64,000 nucleotides of DNA from Pirellulaceae bacterium. GTDB taxonomy: Bacteria > Planctomycetota > Planctomycetia > Pirellulales > Pirellulaceae. Below the pieces are notes generated by a model, which saw only the letters and a program-made list of their open reading frames with translations, was not told where the DNA came from and searched no databases. The stretch lies in contig JAHBXT010000003.1 of NCBI GenBank assembly GCA_019636385.1, forward strand, positions 970,723 to 1,034,722, given 5' to 3'. The translations under genes were made by a program, and so were the position numbers. This document shows, one piece after another, positions 16,923 through 25,154 of the stretch. How positions within the stretch are numbered: position 1 is the stretch's first letter; the number at the start of each line of letters is the position of its first letter.

Positions 16923-19196
16923 TCAATCCAAAAATCGGACAATCCCACCGGCCGATTCGTACACAGCACCAACGACTTTTACCTGACCGGCATCTACCAA
17001 TTTCTTAAGGGCTGGGCTTTCAGCAACCAGCTGCTCGACCGTTCTTGCAACATGCCGACGTGCAATTGTCTGCATGCAATCCTTTTGAGCCTGGGGAGTG
17101 AGACTGGGAAACTGTATGGCTTCGGATTGTTCAATGGAAGCTGCCAGCTTCACTAGCACCTCCTCCAATTGAGCACATCCGGCCATGGCTGCCATGTTGT
17201 CCGGCGAATAAGCATTGTGAATGGCCAGCGATAGCAGAGAACTGTCGGCGTGTCCTAGCACAACCACCAGTTTGGCTCCCCCTACGGCCACCGAATACTC
17301 GACGCCACCAATTGCGCGTGGTCCAATCACTACTCCGGGAATACGGATTACAAAGGCATCCCCTAGTCCCAAGTCAAAGATCAACTCTACGGGCGTTCGC
17401 GAGTCAATCCCGGTGATGATGACTGCGATGGCCTTAGAACTGTCGGCCAGTGGTGTCACGTTGCGGAGCAATGCACGGTCCAGGGGATGCCCCTCCACAT
17501 ATCGTTTGTTACCATCAGCTAGGATTTGCAGCACTTGATCCGGTTGTAACTTCTCTCGTAGTTCCGGGACTGAGAAATCTACGCAGTCCACCTGACTGTT
17601 GAACAAATATTTCTCACGGAATCCAGCTAACCGCACTTTAATGCCCAATGCGGGAGCCGTCTTATCACGAAAGTCACGAATCAGGCTCAGCACATCCGGG
17701 TCGATATAGTCGGTGCGCCGAGCATCGATCAGTAGTCGGCTGCCACGAGGTGCTTCTCGCATCGCGATTTCCAGCGACGCACGGTTCAGAAAGCTCACTT
17801 GATTGCCCAGTTCGATGTGCAGCAAATCACCGTCGACATGTTTCTCGTGAATTCGGCGCACTGGGCGTCGTAGGTTACTGTTAAGTATAAATAACAGGCT
17901 GAGTACTAATCCAATGCAGATGCCTACCAGTAGATCGGTCAGAACAATCGCTACTAGCGTGAATAGGAAAGGCAGAAACTGATACCTGCCCTCGCTCAGC
18001 ATTTGCTTAAACAACTCAGGACTGGCCAATTTGAATCCGGTAAGTAGTAAAATGGCCGCCAAGCAGGACAGGGGGATCATCTGCAATATCTGTGGGATCA
18101 GCAGGACGCAGCCCAGCAACAAGACGCCGTGAACAATGCCAGACAGCTTCGTTTCGGCCCCAGCGTTCACGTTCACCGAACCACGTATAATCACGCTGGT
18201 CACAGGGATTCCACCCAACATGCCCGCCGTCATGTTGCCTAGCCCCTGTGCAAACAACTCGCGATTGGGAGGCGAGATGCGTTGCTTCTTATCTAGCTTG
18301 TCGACCGCATCCAGGTTCAATAGCGTTTCTAGCGACGCCACGACGGCTATCGTGATGGCACCGATGTACACAGACATGTTGGTCAATTGAGAAAAGTCGG
18401 GTCGCTTGAGCATTCCAAAGAACGCGCTCACGCTTTCGGCTTTGGGAACGTCTACCAACTGCTGATGCGTAATGTCCCAATTGCCGCCGATTTTGGTGAG
18501 CAGCCAACCAAGACCAGAACCCAAGATAACCACAAGCAACGGGGCCGGAACCAGCGACTTTTTGAGCCTGGGAATCTTGTCCCAAACAATCAGAAAGACC
18601 AGCGAAAACAAGCCAACTGTCATCGCTCCAAATTGAAACCCCTCTTCGTGTCGAATCAAGTCGCTCATCGCCCGATAGAAACTTACGATAATATCTCCCA
18701 CCGGATGCGAGAAATCTTCCGCTGAATGTGGGTGCTGTTCGTAATCTACCAGCGCTTCAGCATGGCCGAATTCCAGTCCCATGTCCTTCGAGTAACCAAA
18801 CAAAAGAGGAAGCTGCTTGAAGAGCAGGATAATACCAATGGCAGCCAGCAACCCCTTAATAACGCTCGATGGAAAAAACGCCGACAAGGCACCAGCTTTG
18901 AGCAGACCAAAGCCAATCTGCATGACGCCTGCCAGCACTACGGCGGTGAGAAATGTCTCGTAATTACCCAGCCCTGCAATCTGTGCGGCCACGATTGCAG
19001 TCAAGCCAGCCGCCGGTCCAGAAACGCTGGTGGCCGAGCCACTGGCCAGTCCCACCACAATCCCACCGACAATGCCAGATATCAGTCCGGCGATCGGATC
19101 GGCGTCCGAGGCAATGGCAATGCCCAGGCACAATGGAAGCGCTACCAGGAAAACAATTGTGCCTGACAAGAAGTCTTTTGCTATGGATTTGAACAT
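16923..19196 (-). CDS. SulP transporter - STAS - degenerate carbonic anhydrase fusion
   Basis: A 757-residue paralogue of the neighbouring fusion with the same three domains: SulP, STAS (about 450-545) and a beta-carbonic anhydrase-like end. The SulP signature 'GLASGSATSVSGPAAGLTA' is intact. In the anhydrase part the first zinc Cys is Gly596 (TGIDSR) and the second is Ser652 (GHADSS). His649 and the Asp598-Arg600 dyad remain. With two of three zinc ligands gone, hydration activity is not expected; the domain may be regulatory or dimerise with the active paralogue. I start at the ATG 19196 (MFKSIAKDFLSG); a TTG at 19211 would add five residues. Confidence 0.92.
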   Translation of the reverse strand: MFKSIAKDFLSGTIVFLVALPLCLGIAIASDADPIAGLISGIVGGIVVGLASGSATSVSGPAAGLTAIVAAQIAGLGNYETFLTAVVLAGVMQIGFGLLKAGALSAFFPSSVIKGLLAAIGIILLFKQLPLLFGYSKDMGLEFGHAEALVDYEQHPHSAEDFSHPVGDIIVSFYRAMSDLIRHEEGFQFGAMTVGLFSLVFLIVWDKIPRLKKSLVPAPLLVVILGSGLGWLLTKIGGNWDITHQQLVDVPKAESVSAFFGMLKRPDFSQLTNMSVYIGAITIAVVASLETLLNLDAVDKLDKKQRISPPNRELFAQGLGNMTAGMLGGIPVTSVIIRGSVNVNAGAETKLSGIVHGVLLLGCVLLIPQILQMIPLSCLAAILLLTGFKLASPELFKQMLSEGRYQFLPFLFTLVAIVLTDLLVGICIGLVLSLLFILNSNLRRPVRRIHEKHVDGDLLHIELGNQVSFLNRASLEIAMREAPRGSRLLIDARRTDYIDPDVLSLIRDFRDKTAPALGIKVRLAGFREKYLFNSQVDCVDFSVPELREKLQPDQVLQILADGNKRYVEGHPLDRALLRNVTPLADSSKAIAVIITGIDSRTPVELIFDLGLGDAFVIRIPGVVIGPRAIGGVEYSVAVGGAKLVVVLGHADSSLLSLAIHNAYSPDNMAAMAGCAQLEEVLVKLAASIEQSEAIQFPSLTPQAQKDCMQTIARRHVARTVEQLVAESPALKKLVDAGQVKVVGAVYESAGGIVRFLD

Positions 19197-19367
19197 TCGA
19201 GAACCGATCAACTACGCGAGATTTTTTGGGGAACTGAGCAGGTGTCTGCCAGGCAGCCTACCAACCCTGCAGTCTAAGAGGTATCCTGCAGCCTTACCCG
19301 CAGATTGCTGCTCGTGGGATTGGCGTCTTACAGCATCCACATTGCGATGCTGAAGCATGTCCAATAC

Positions 19368-19703
19368 TCAGCATCGAATGGGCGCAAGAATATCGTCAGA
19401 AACGCGATGACCACTGCCAGCTCTCGTTACTAGACGCCCGCCCTTGCTTATAGTGCCTGGAGAAAATGCGGTCCATTTAGAGCAGCGGCCGGCGCGGTAC
19501 TTGCCACTGTTAGCCAAGTAACGCTGTGAAATTTGCCCCGCCTCACCGCCTTCTGAGTCGCCTTCGACGGGGGCTTCCGAAACTTCGTAGGTCACTACAC
19601 AGGTTGCTTGCACAGCACCCACGAGACTCGGACATAACAGCGCGTGACCTGCCAGCAATACTACCAGCAGTCTGCAAAATTGCCGCATGTACAGTGTGCG
19701 CAT
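19368..19703 (-). CDS. Small secreted protein of unknown function
   Basis: 111 residues with a plausible signal peptide (MRQFCRLLVVLLAGHALLCP, cleavage after LVGAVQA). The mature part is short and Gly/Ser/Arg-rich with two Cys. Starts at 19703 and 19688 are both ATG. No family is recognised. A real gene is likely because of the signal peptide and position, but this is not certain. Confidence 0.45.
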   Translation of the reverse strand: MRTLYMRQFCRLLVVLLAGHALLCPSLVGAVQATCVVTYEVSEAPVEGDSEGGEAGQISQRYLANSGKYRAGRCSKWTAFSPGTISKGGRLVTRAGSGHRVSDDILAPIRC

Positions 19704-19906
19704 AGAGTCCGACAGGGAGACAATGTGGGTAATTTGGGCGCATAACTTGAGTAGGATTACCGAATCACGCCACGACTGTCAACTGCTTATCCTTAAAAAT
19801 ACCCGCTTCACACTGTAGTTCACCAACTTAGGAAAGCCCGTCCGAGCCACTTCCCCAGTCATTCATATCGCCAATTCGCTCCATAAACTGACAGACGTGA
19901 TGCCAA

Positions 19907-19944
19907 GCGGTTCGAAGGACTAGCCTCCTCCGAACCGCCTTTTT
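19907..19944 (+). terminator. Intrinsic terminator reading on the + strand
   Basis: An 8-bp perfect stem GCGGTTCG (19907-19914) / CGAACCGC (19931-19938), extended inward by AGGA/TCCT, is followed by CTTTTT. The T-run is on the + strand, while both flanking genes are on the minus strand; on that strand no T-run follows. It may end an unannotated + strand transcript. Confidence 0.6.
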
Positions 19945-19980
19945 GCCATTCAAGATGCATTTCACGAGCTTTGGGAGCGA

Positions 19981-21873
19981 CTAACGAGTTGCACAAGGGC
20001 AACTTGGTGCAGAGCAGTCACCCGGCAGGGGTGCCAGCGTTGGCGAACCGCAACTGCTACAGCCCGCTCCAGCGGAACAGCCTGCACAACCGAGGCTGGT
20101 GCCGCAACTGACCGGTCCCGGGTTCGCACTGGCTTGGCAAGGATTGATCGTGATTGGAACCAGCTTGGGTACCATACGACAAACTTGCACTTGCTCTTCC
20201 CGATAGGCACAGTAGGGAACGCGAACAGTGTACTCCTCAGAGACTTCTTCTTGCACTGTGTCGTATCGTGTGCTTGTAAATGTCTCGACCTCGGTTTGAG
20301 GTACATGAATGGTGAAGCTGACTTCCTTGGTCCGCTTTTCGGTTGAGTATGAAATGTAGGGAACGGTCTGAGTACGAGTTTCCTGTTTGTGGCTCAGTTC
20401 CTTACGAGTTCTGGTGCGGGTCTCGTCGCTGTACTTGATGACTTTGCGAGTCCGCGTGCGGGTTTCATTAACGTAGTCAACAACTTTCCGTGTGCCTGTG
20501 CGTTCTTCCAAAACGTAAGTGACCACCGTGCATTCGTAGGGCACCTCGGTCGTTTGTTGTTCGTACGTTGTGTAGGAGATCACTTCTTCCTGGGTGACGT
20601 TCTCTACGACGGGCACTTCTTCAGTCACCATATTGGGAACCCACATACGGCGTGTCACGGTTTGGCTAACCGGAGAACTGCAACCTCCGCTGATTACGCC
20701 ATGAGACACAGATGTACCACTGATGGAAGCACAGCCGCCGCTTGCACCGCCACAGCCTGAACCGCAAGGGATGGAGCCGGCTCGACTGCAACCGTTGCAA
20801 CCCCCGCGTGCTCGACACGAGCCACAGGCACCACAGCTTCCACACGAGCTGGAGACGGTTTGCTGACCACTTGCTAGACAATTGTCGTAGCCATAGGTCG
20901 CTTGTCCGCAGCCGCCACATTCGGAATGATTGATGTAGGTCGTGCCGGTACCGCAACCGCCGATTGTAATTCCACTGGAGCCAGCAGTTGAGGCACAAGG
21001 AACAGCACAGGCGGCCACTTCTTCAATTCGCATTTCCCAGTGCCCCATATCACGAGTTACTGTCTGCGTGCGAATAACCGGACGGCAGACTTGAACCGTT
21101 CGCGTTTTGGTGACGGGAATTGCGTTGGTTACCCGTTGAGTCTTTTGAATGGTCTGTGCCTGTGGAACTTGCACTGTGTAGGTGAACTGCTCGTCGCGAA
21201 CCTGAGGTACGCGAACCGTGTACTCTTCTGGGACTTCTTCGACTGTTGGAACCTTAACCGTGTAATTGTCGGTCACTTCGTTCCAGACAGGAACAGTTTC
21301 GGTGACTTGAACCTGTCTCTCCTCGTGCTTAGGAACCAACACAGAATATTCGACTGTCTTTGTTTCCGTGGTGGGAACCATGACCGTCTTCGTGCGATAG
21401 TCTTGGACCTCGACAGGAACCTGACGTGAGATCGCGCGCGTTCGATAGCGAACCTCCTCGCGATATTCAGTGTAGGGGACAGCTCGAATTTCCGTTGCAA
21501 ATTCGGATTGCATAACTACTTGATAAGATGCCACGGGGCCGCAGTCAATCAAATCCTGGCGAACGATGGAAGCAGCGCTAATCGCCGCATAACCATGCGC
21601 CCCAACGCCTTGGCCGACTACTCCGCAACCGTGCACACCGCTACAACCACCCTGAGCCGCTCCACAGCCTTGACCACATCCTTCGGCAACAACGCCACCC
21701 ATCGAGGCGCATCCGCCGCATGATCCGTGGTGATAGGCTAGCCCGGCACACGAGCTAGCCGTGCAGGGGTCGCTACATCCGCCACGGCGACACAGACCAC
21801 AATGGCCACCATAAGCATCGGCTACGCCGAGGGCTGTTATGGCACAGACCAACATTACAAGCGTTCTATTCAT
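19981..21873 (-). CDS. YTV-repeat cysteine-rich envelope protein
   Basis: About 630 residues. The ATG at 21873 has AGGAGAG upstream and starts a signal peptide (MNRTLVMLVCAITALGVADA). The mature protein alternates Cys/Gly-rich segments (HCGLCRRGGCSDPC; CGSCGACGSCRARGGC; a terminal CAGCSAGAGCSSCG) with runs of YTV repeats (YTVKVP, YTVRVP, YTVQVP) spaced by 'tyTVQVPQaqtiqKTQRV' type units. This is the planctomycete YTV family, presumed to be a disulfide-linked cell-envelope component; planctomycete walls are rich in cystine. The repeat charge pattern (E/K/R-Q-V-P) favours beta structure. The frame is open to 22086, but the upstream part lacks a ribosome site. Confidence 0.85.
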   Translation of the reverse strand: MNRTLVMLVCAITALGVADAYGGHCGLCRRGGCSDPCTASSCAGLAYHHGSCGGCASMGGVVAEGCGQGCGAAQGGCSGVHGCGVVGQGVGAHGYAAISAASIVRQDLIDCGPVASYQVVMQSEFATEIRAVPYTEYREEVRYRTRAISRQVPVEVQDYRTKTVMVPTTETKTVEYSVLVPKHEERQVQVTETVPVWNEVTDNYTVKVPTVEEVPEEYTVRVPQVRDEQFTYTVQVPQAQTIQKTQRVTNAIPVTKTRTVQVCRPVIRTQTVTRDMGHWEMRIEEVAACAVPCASTAGSSGITIGGCGTGTTYINHSECGGCGQATYGYDNCLASGQQTVSSSCGSCGACGSCRARGGCNGCSRAGSIPCGSGCGGASGGCASISGTSVSHGVISGGCSSPVSQTVTRRMWVPNMVTEEVPVVENVTQEEVISYTTYEQQTTEVPYECTVVTYVLEERTGTRKVVDYVNETRTRTRKVIKYSDETRTRTRKELSHKQETRTQTVPYISYSTEKRTKEVSFTIHVPQTEVETFTSTRYDTVQEEVSEEYTVRVPYCAYREEQVQVCRMVPKLVPITINPCQASANPGPVSCGTSLGCAGCSAGAGCSSCGSPTLAPLPGDCSAPSCPCATR

Positions 21874-22267
21874 CAGTAATCTCTCCTGCTGCAATACGGC
21901 AAACGAACGCATTGCATGCATTAGACGACTTGCCAACTCCGCAAAATCGGAGGCTTGGGCAAGACGCGGGCTTTGAGAACAAGGAACTCTGGGCCAATAT
22001 GATAGCCGTTTTGAGCGCAGTTGCGAGCAATTCATCCCAGATTGCCTATTTTTTCTAAGAGCTGTGGCTGCGAGCCTATTGGCCAAATATCGACGGGCCG
22101 GAAATCCAGATCACTGAACTGTTCGCTACAGCAACGGCCCACTGGCTAGAAAACCGGTTAGAAACTTGGCAAAACCGAGACCCTGAGAACTTTCCGACGT
22201 TGCTACGTCGATGTTAGAATGGTGCGACGGTGACCATCACGGTGTTTAGAAGAAATGCGGCTTCGAT
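21874..22267. promoter_or_regulatory. Divergent intergenic region between the YTV gene and the DUF59 operon
   Basis: Both flanking genes start outward from here, so their promoters must lie in these 394 bases. The YTV gene has its AGGAGAG ribosome site immediately inside. I cannot assign -35/-10 boxes with confidence. Confidence 0.4.
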
Positions 22268-22855
22268 ATGTCTGACGATCTAATTTCCAAGTCTTCGAAG
22301 GCGGTTGCAGATCCCGCTGAGCCGCATGCGCCAGCCGATTCTGCCAAGTCCAGCCAAGTTGCGTCGGAGTGGGGAGAAGCGGCTCCCAGCGGAGTTCGTG
22401 AGCAAATAATCCCAGGAGCAAGCAGCGACAACCAGACTCCGGTCGAGGGATCTACAGACACTGGCCAGGCTATCGCTGGTGAAACCTCATATACTGGATC
22501 TGCGTTGGCGAGCGTCGATGCGGGAGAAAGCGGTCGCGTATGCGAGGAGTCGGTTCGCGAACAACTCAAGAAGGTGATTGACCCAGAGCTGTTCGTAAAC
22601 ATTGTGGATTTGGGGTTGGTTTACGTGGTGGACGTGGCGGTCAGTCAGGAAGATCCGACCAAATACGAAGTACAGATAGAAATGACTCTCACCAGTCCCA
22701 TGTGTCCGGCTGGGCCACAATTGGTTTCAGGCTGTCGCAGCGTAACCGAAGCGATGTCGGGGGTCTCCAAGGTGGAGGTCAAAGTCGTTATGGACCCACC
22801 CTGGACCCCAGACATGATGACCGAAGATGCTCGCGATCAATTGAACATTTTCTAA
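22268..22855 (+). CDS. DUF59/MIP18-family iron-sulfur assembly protein
   Basis: 195 residues. The first ~90 are low-complexity (Ser/Ala/Glu-rich). The last ~105 form a DUF59 domain: VREQLKKVIDPELFVNIVDL, then MTLTSPMCPAGPQL with the conserved reactive Cys, and VKVVMDPPWTPDMMTEDARD at the end. Family members (SufT, PaaD, eukaryotic MIP18) help insert or mature Fe-S clusters. The stop TAA shares its last A with the ATG of the next gene, which indicates translational coupling with 6-phosphogluconolactonase. Confidence 0.88.
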   Translation: MSDDLISKSSKAVADPAEPHAPADSAKSSQVASEWGEAAPSGVREQIIPGASSDNQTPVEGSTDTGQAIAGETSYTGSALASVDAGESGRVCEESVREQLKKVIDPELFVNIVDLGLVYVVDVAVSQEDPTKYEVQIEMTLTSPMCPAGPQLVSGCRSVTEAMSGVSKVEVKVVMDPPWTPDMMTEDARDQLNIF

Positions 22856-23628
22856 TGTCTACCAGATTGTGGGTAAGCGACGACTTTGAGTCGCTCGTAG
22901 GTCAGGCCGCTCAGTGGCTGATCCAGGCGATGGTCGATCATCAAGCAGACAGTAATCGGCCTTTCTCCCTGGCGCTGGCGGGTGGTTCCACGCCCAAGCG
23001 ACTGTATCAAGTACTGAGCCAGACTGCACAACAGCAGGGCGTCGATTGGTATAAAGTCCTACTGGTTTTGGGTGACGAGCGCAATGTTCCTGCGGATCAC
23101 CAGGACAGCAATTATCGTATGATTCGCGAGAACTTGTTAGGCGGCATTCAGATTCCAGATGACAACATACTGACCATTCCCGATCCTGGCGGCGATGCGA
23201 CGGTGGCCGCTGAAAAGTACGAACGCATTCTGCGAGATCGCTTGACCAAGCGGCCTGATGGCTGGCCAATGCTGGACTGTGTGTTGCTGGGCCTGGGCGA
23301 CGATGTACATACCGCATCTCTGTTTCCCGACAGCTCGGCACTGACACAGAGCCGACGCTGCTATGTCGCCAACTGGGTAGCCAAGTTGGATTGCTGGCGA
23401 ATGACCGCTACGTTCCCGCTTGTTAATTCTGCCGAGCGAGTAGCATTTCTTGTGTCTGGTGCCAGCAAGTCGTCAGCACTGCAAGCGTTGTGGCATAGTC
23501 CGCATGACCTACACCGCTTTCCAGCTCAAGGCATCGCGCCCCAAAGAGCCGAGTTGAATTTCTTTGTCGACCGGGCGGCTCTGGGTTCGGTTGTTCCGCC
23601 GCAGGGATTGGTAGTGGAGACAGATTGA
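22855..23628 (+). CDS. pgl: 6-phosphogluconolactonase
   Basis: 257 residues of the NagB/6PGL fold; hydrolyses 6-phosphogluconolactone in the oxidative pentose phosphate pathway. Visible motifs are the N-terminal 'SLALAGGSTPKRLYQVL' phosphate site, LLVLGDERNVPADHQDSNY, and the signature LGLGDDVHTASLFPDS. In the signature the usual DGHTASLFP reads DVHTASLFP, so one Gly is Val while the His is kept. The start is the ATG at 22855, overlapping the preceding stop by one base; the frame upstream is antisense filler. It is followed 7 bases later by the LarC-like gene. Confidence 0.9.
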   Translation: MSTRLWVSDDFESLVGQAAQWLIQAMVDHQADSNRPFSLALAGGSTPKRLYQVLSQTAQQQGVDWYKVLLVLGDERNVPADHQDSNYRMIRENLLGGIQIPDDNILTIPDPGGDATVAAEKYERILRDRLTKRPDGWPMLDCVLLGLGDDVHTASLFPDSSALTQSRRCYVANWVAKLDCWRMTATFPLVNSAERVAFLVSGASKSSALQALWHSPHDLHRFPAQGIAPQRAELNFFVDRAALGSVVPPQGLVVETD

Positions 23629-23635
23629 TTCGACT

Positions 23636-24463
23636 ATGAAATTTGCCTACCTGGACCCCGCCAGTGGAATCGCCGGCGACATGACGCTGGCGGCGCTAGT
23701 GGATGCTGGCGCGGATCGCGCGCATGTTGACTCGCAGATTCAATCACTGGGGTTACCCGGAGTAACGCTGGATTTCGAACCCACGCAACGCTGTGGATTT
23801 AGAGCGCTTAAACTGCACGTGCGACACCCCAGCGACCAGGTTCATCGAGGGCTGGGCGACATACAGCGCATCATTGCATCCAGTGGTCTCTCGCCCAATG
23901 AGCGAGATATCGCCCTGCGGCTTTTTCAACGCATTGCTATAGCCGAGGCACAGGTGCATGGTCTGCCGATAGATCAGGTGCATTTTCATGAAGTGGGGGC
24001 TATCGACTCAATCGTGGATATCGTGGGTGTGGCGGTCGCTGTGGCAAACCTAGAAATCGATCGGCTGTGGTCAGGCCCGCCAGCGGTCGGTAGCGGCAAT
24101 GTGACCATCGCTCATGGCCTGGTCAGCGTGCCTGCGCCTGCCACCGCGCATTTACTGCGTGGTATCCCCATACGCAGCTCAAACATCCCTGCCGAACTGA
24201 CTACGCCAACCGGTGCGGCGATTTTAGCTGAACTGGTCGATCAATTCAGTCCATTGCCCAATATGACTATTCAATCGATCGGATATGGGGCAGGCCAGCG
24301 AGATTTTCCGCAACAGCCCAACGTGCTGCGAGTATTCATCGGACAGCTCTGGGATTCAAATTTGGCTAACGAACATCACCACAGCAATCACTCTCATCAC
24401 GATCACTCTCATCACTCTCATCACGATCATGGGCATCACGATCATGGGCATCATGCCTTATGA
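23636..24463 (+). CDS. LarC-like nickel insertion protein, N-terminal (LarC1) part only, with His-rich tail
   Basis: 275 residues. 'MKFAYLDPASGIAGDMTLAAL' and HFHEVGAIDSIVDIVGVA match LarC (DUF111), the CTP-dependent enzyme that inserts nickel into the pincer cofactor of lactate racemase and related enzymes. 'NIPAELTTPTGAAILAELV' is the end of the LarC1 domain. A tail of about 30 residues is nearly all His with Ser, Asp and Gly, a probable metal-binding tail. The usual C-terminal LarC2 domain is absent. I looked in the other frames after 24463 and saw no LarC2-like sequence, so a programmed frameshift as in lactobacilli is not supported. No larA, larB or larE is nearby. Third gene of the operon. 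Confidence 0.82.
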   Translation: MKFAYLDPASGIAGDMTLAALVDAGADRAHVDSQIQSLGLPGVTLDFEPTQRCGFRALKLHVRHPSDQVHRGLGDIQRIIASSGLSPNERDIALRLFQRIAIAEAQVHGLPIDQVHFHEVGAIDSIVDIVGVAVAVANLEIDRLWSGPPAVGSGNVTIAHGLVSVPAPATAHLLRGIPIRSSNIPAELTTPTGAAILAELVDQFSPLPNMTIQSIGYGAGQRDFPQQPNVLRVFIGQLWDSNLANEHHHSNHSHHDHSHHSHHDHGHHDHGHHAL

Positions 24464-24666
24464 TTGTCCCTTGACGGCCTCAGTTTCAGCAGCCAGTTCT
24501 TGTAGCTCCGGCTGAGCAGTCGGTTTGAAATCGCCTACATGCCAATCCAGCTCAGCGACCGCATGATCGTTACGATCGCTACCTCTTCCAGTCTCAATCC
24601 ATCGCAGTCTCAATCTTGCGAATTGTGCTGAGGTTACACCACCTGAAACAACGATGCGGATGAGAT

Positions 24667-25074
24667 ATGATGATCCCTAAAGACCAACTACCCCTATTGA
24701 TGCTAATCGCCGGCATGGGCGTCATGAGCTGGCTGCTGATCCGCAAACGCGCGCGATCCCGTCGCCAGTTGGATTCGGTTGAATTCGTCAAGACACTGAA
24801 TTCCAGTCTGGACGGCTCGTTGCCCCCCGCCAAATTCAGCGGGGCAGCTTCCGTCGGGGCGCCCAAAGAGGTTTTACAATGGCAAGTTGAGCTGCACGAG
24901 CTAGCCAGACAGCTCAAGGCAGAACTGGACACGAAGATCGTCGTAGTGCGCAAATTGACCGTCGAATATGATCGAGCTGCCGAGCGGTTGGAAAAACTTA
25001 TTGCACAGGCTCAGCGCCTGCGCGAACCCAACACTGGGACCGCCAAAGACGCCAACGAAAGTCGCGGATCATGA
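24667..25074 (+). CDS. Small membrane-anchored coiled-coil protein
   Basis: 135 residues: one N-terminal membrane helix (LPLLMLIAGMGVMSWLLI), a basic stop-transfer (RKRARSRR), a flexible linker, and a predicted coiled coil from about residue 78 (EVLQWQVELHELARQLKAEL through ERLEKLIAQAQRL). Probably cytoplasm-facing. No function known. It lies about 200 bases after the LarC-like gene on the same strand and may be transcribed separately. Confidence 0.7.
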   Translation: MMIPKDQLPLLMLIAGMGVMSWLLIRKRARSRRQLDSVEFVKTLNSSLDGSLPPAKFSGAASVGAPKEVLQWQVELHELARQLKAELDTKIVVVRKLTVEYDRAAERLEKLIAQAQRLREPNTGTAKDANESRGS

Positions 25075-25154
25075 AACACCAGTAGATAATCGTAGTGCCT
25101 GCTACTTCACCTACTGCTGCGTCAGGCGGAGACGGAAAGTCGTAGCGAAACTAA

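Noticed and set aside
21874..22086. N-terminal extension of the YTV protein to 22086
   Set aside because: The extension lacks a ribosome site and would bury the signal peptide; AGGAGAG marks the ATG at 21873.
24464..24666. Possible LarC2 continuation by frameshift after the His-rich tail
   Set aside because: The other frames give no LarC2-like motif and stop early; the His codon run reads as Ile/Thr repeats in the alternative frame.
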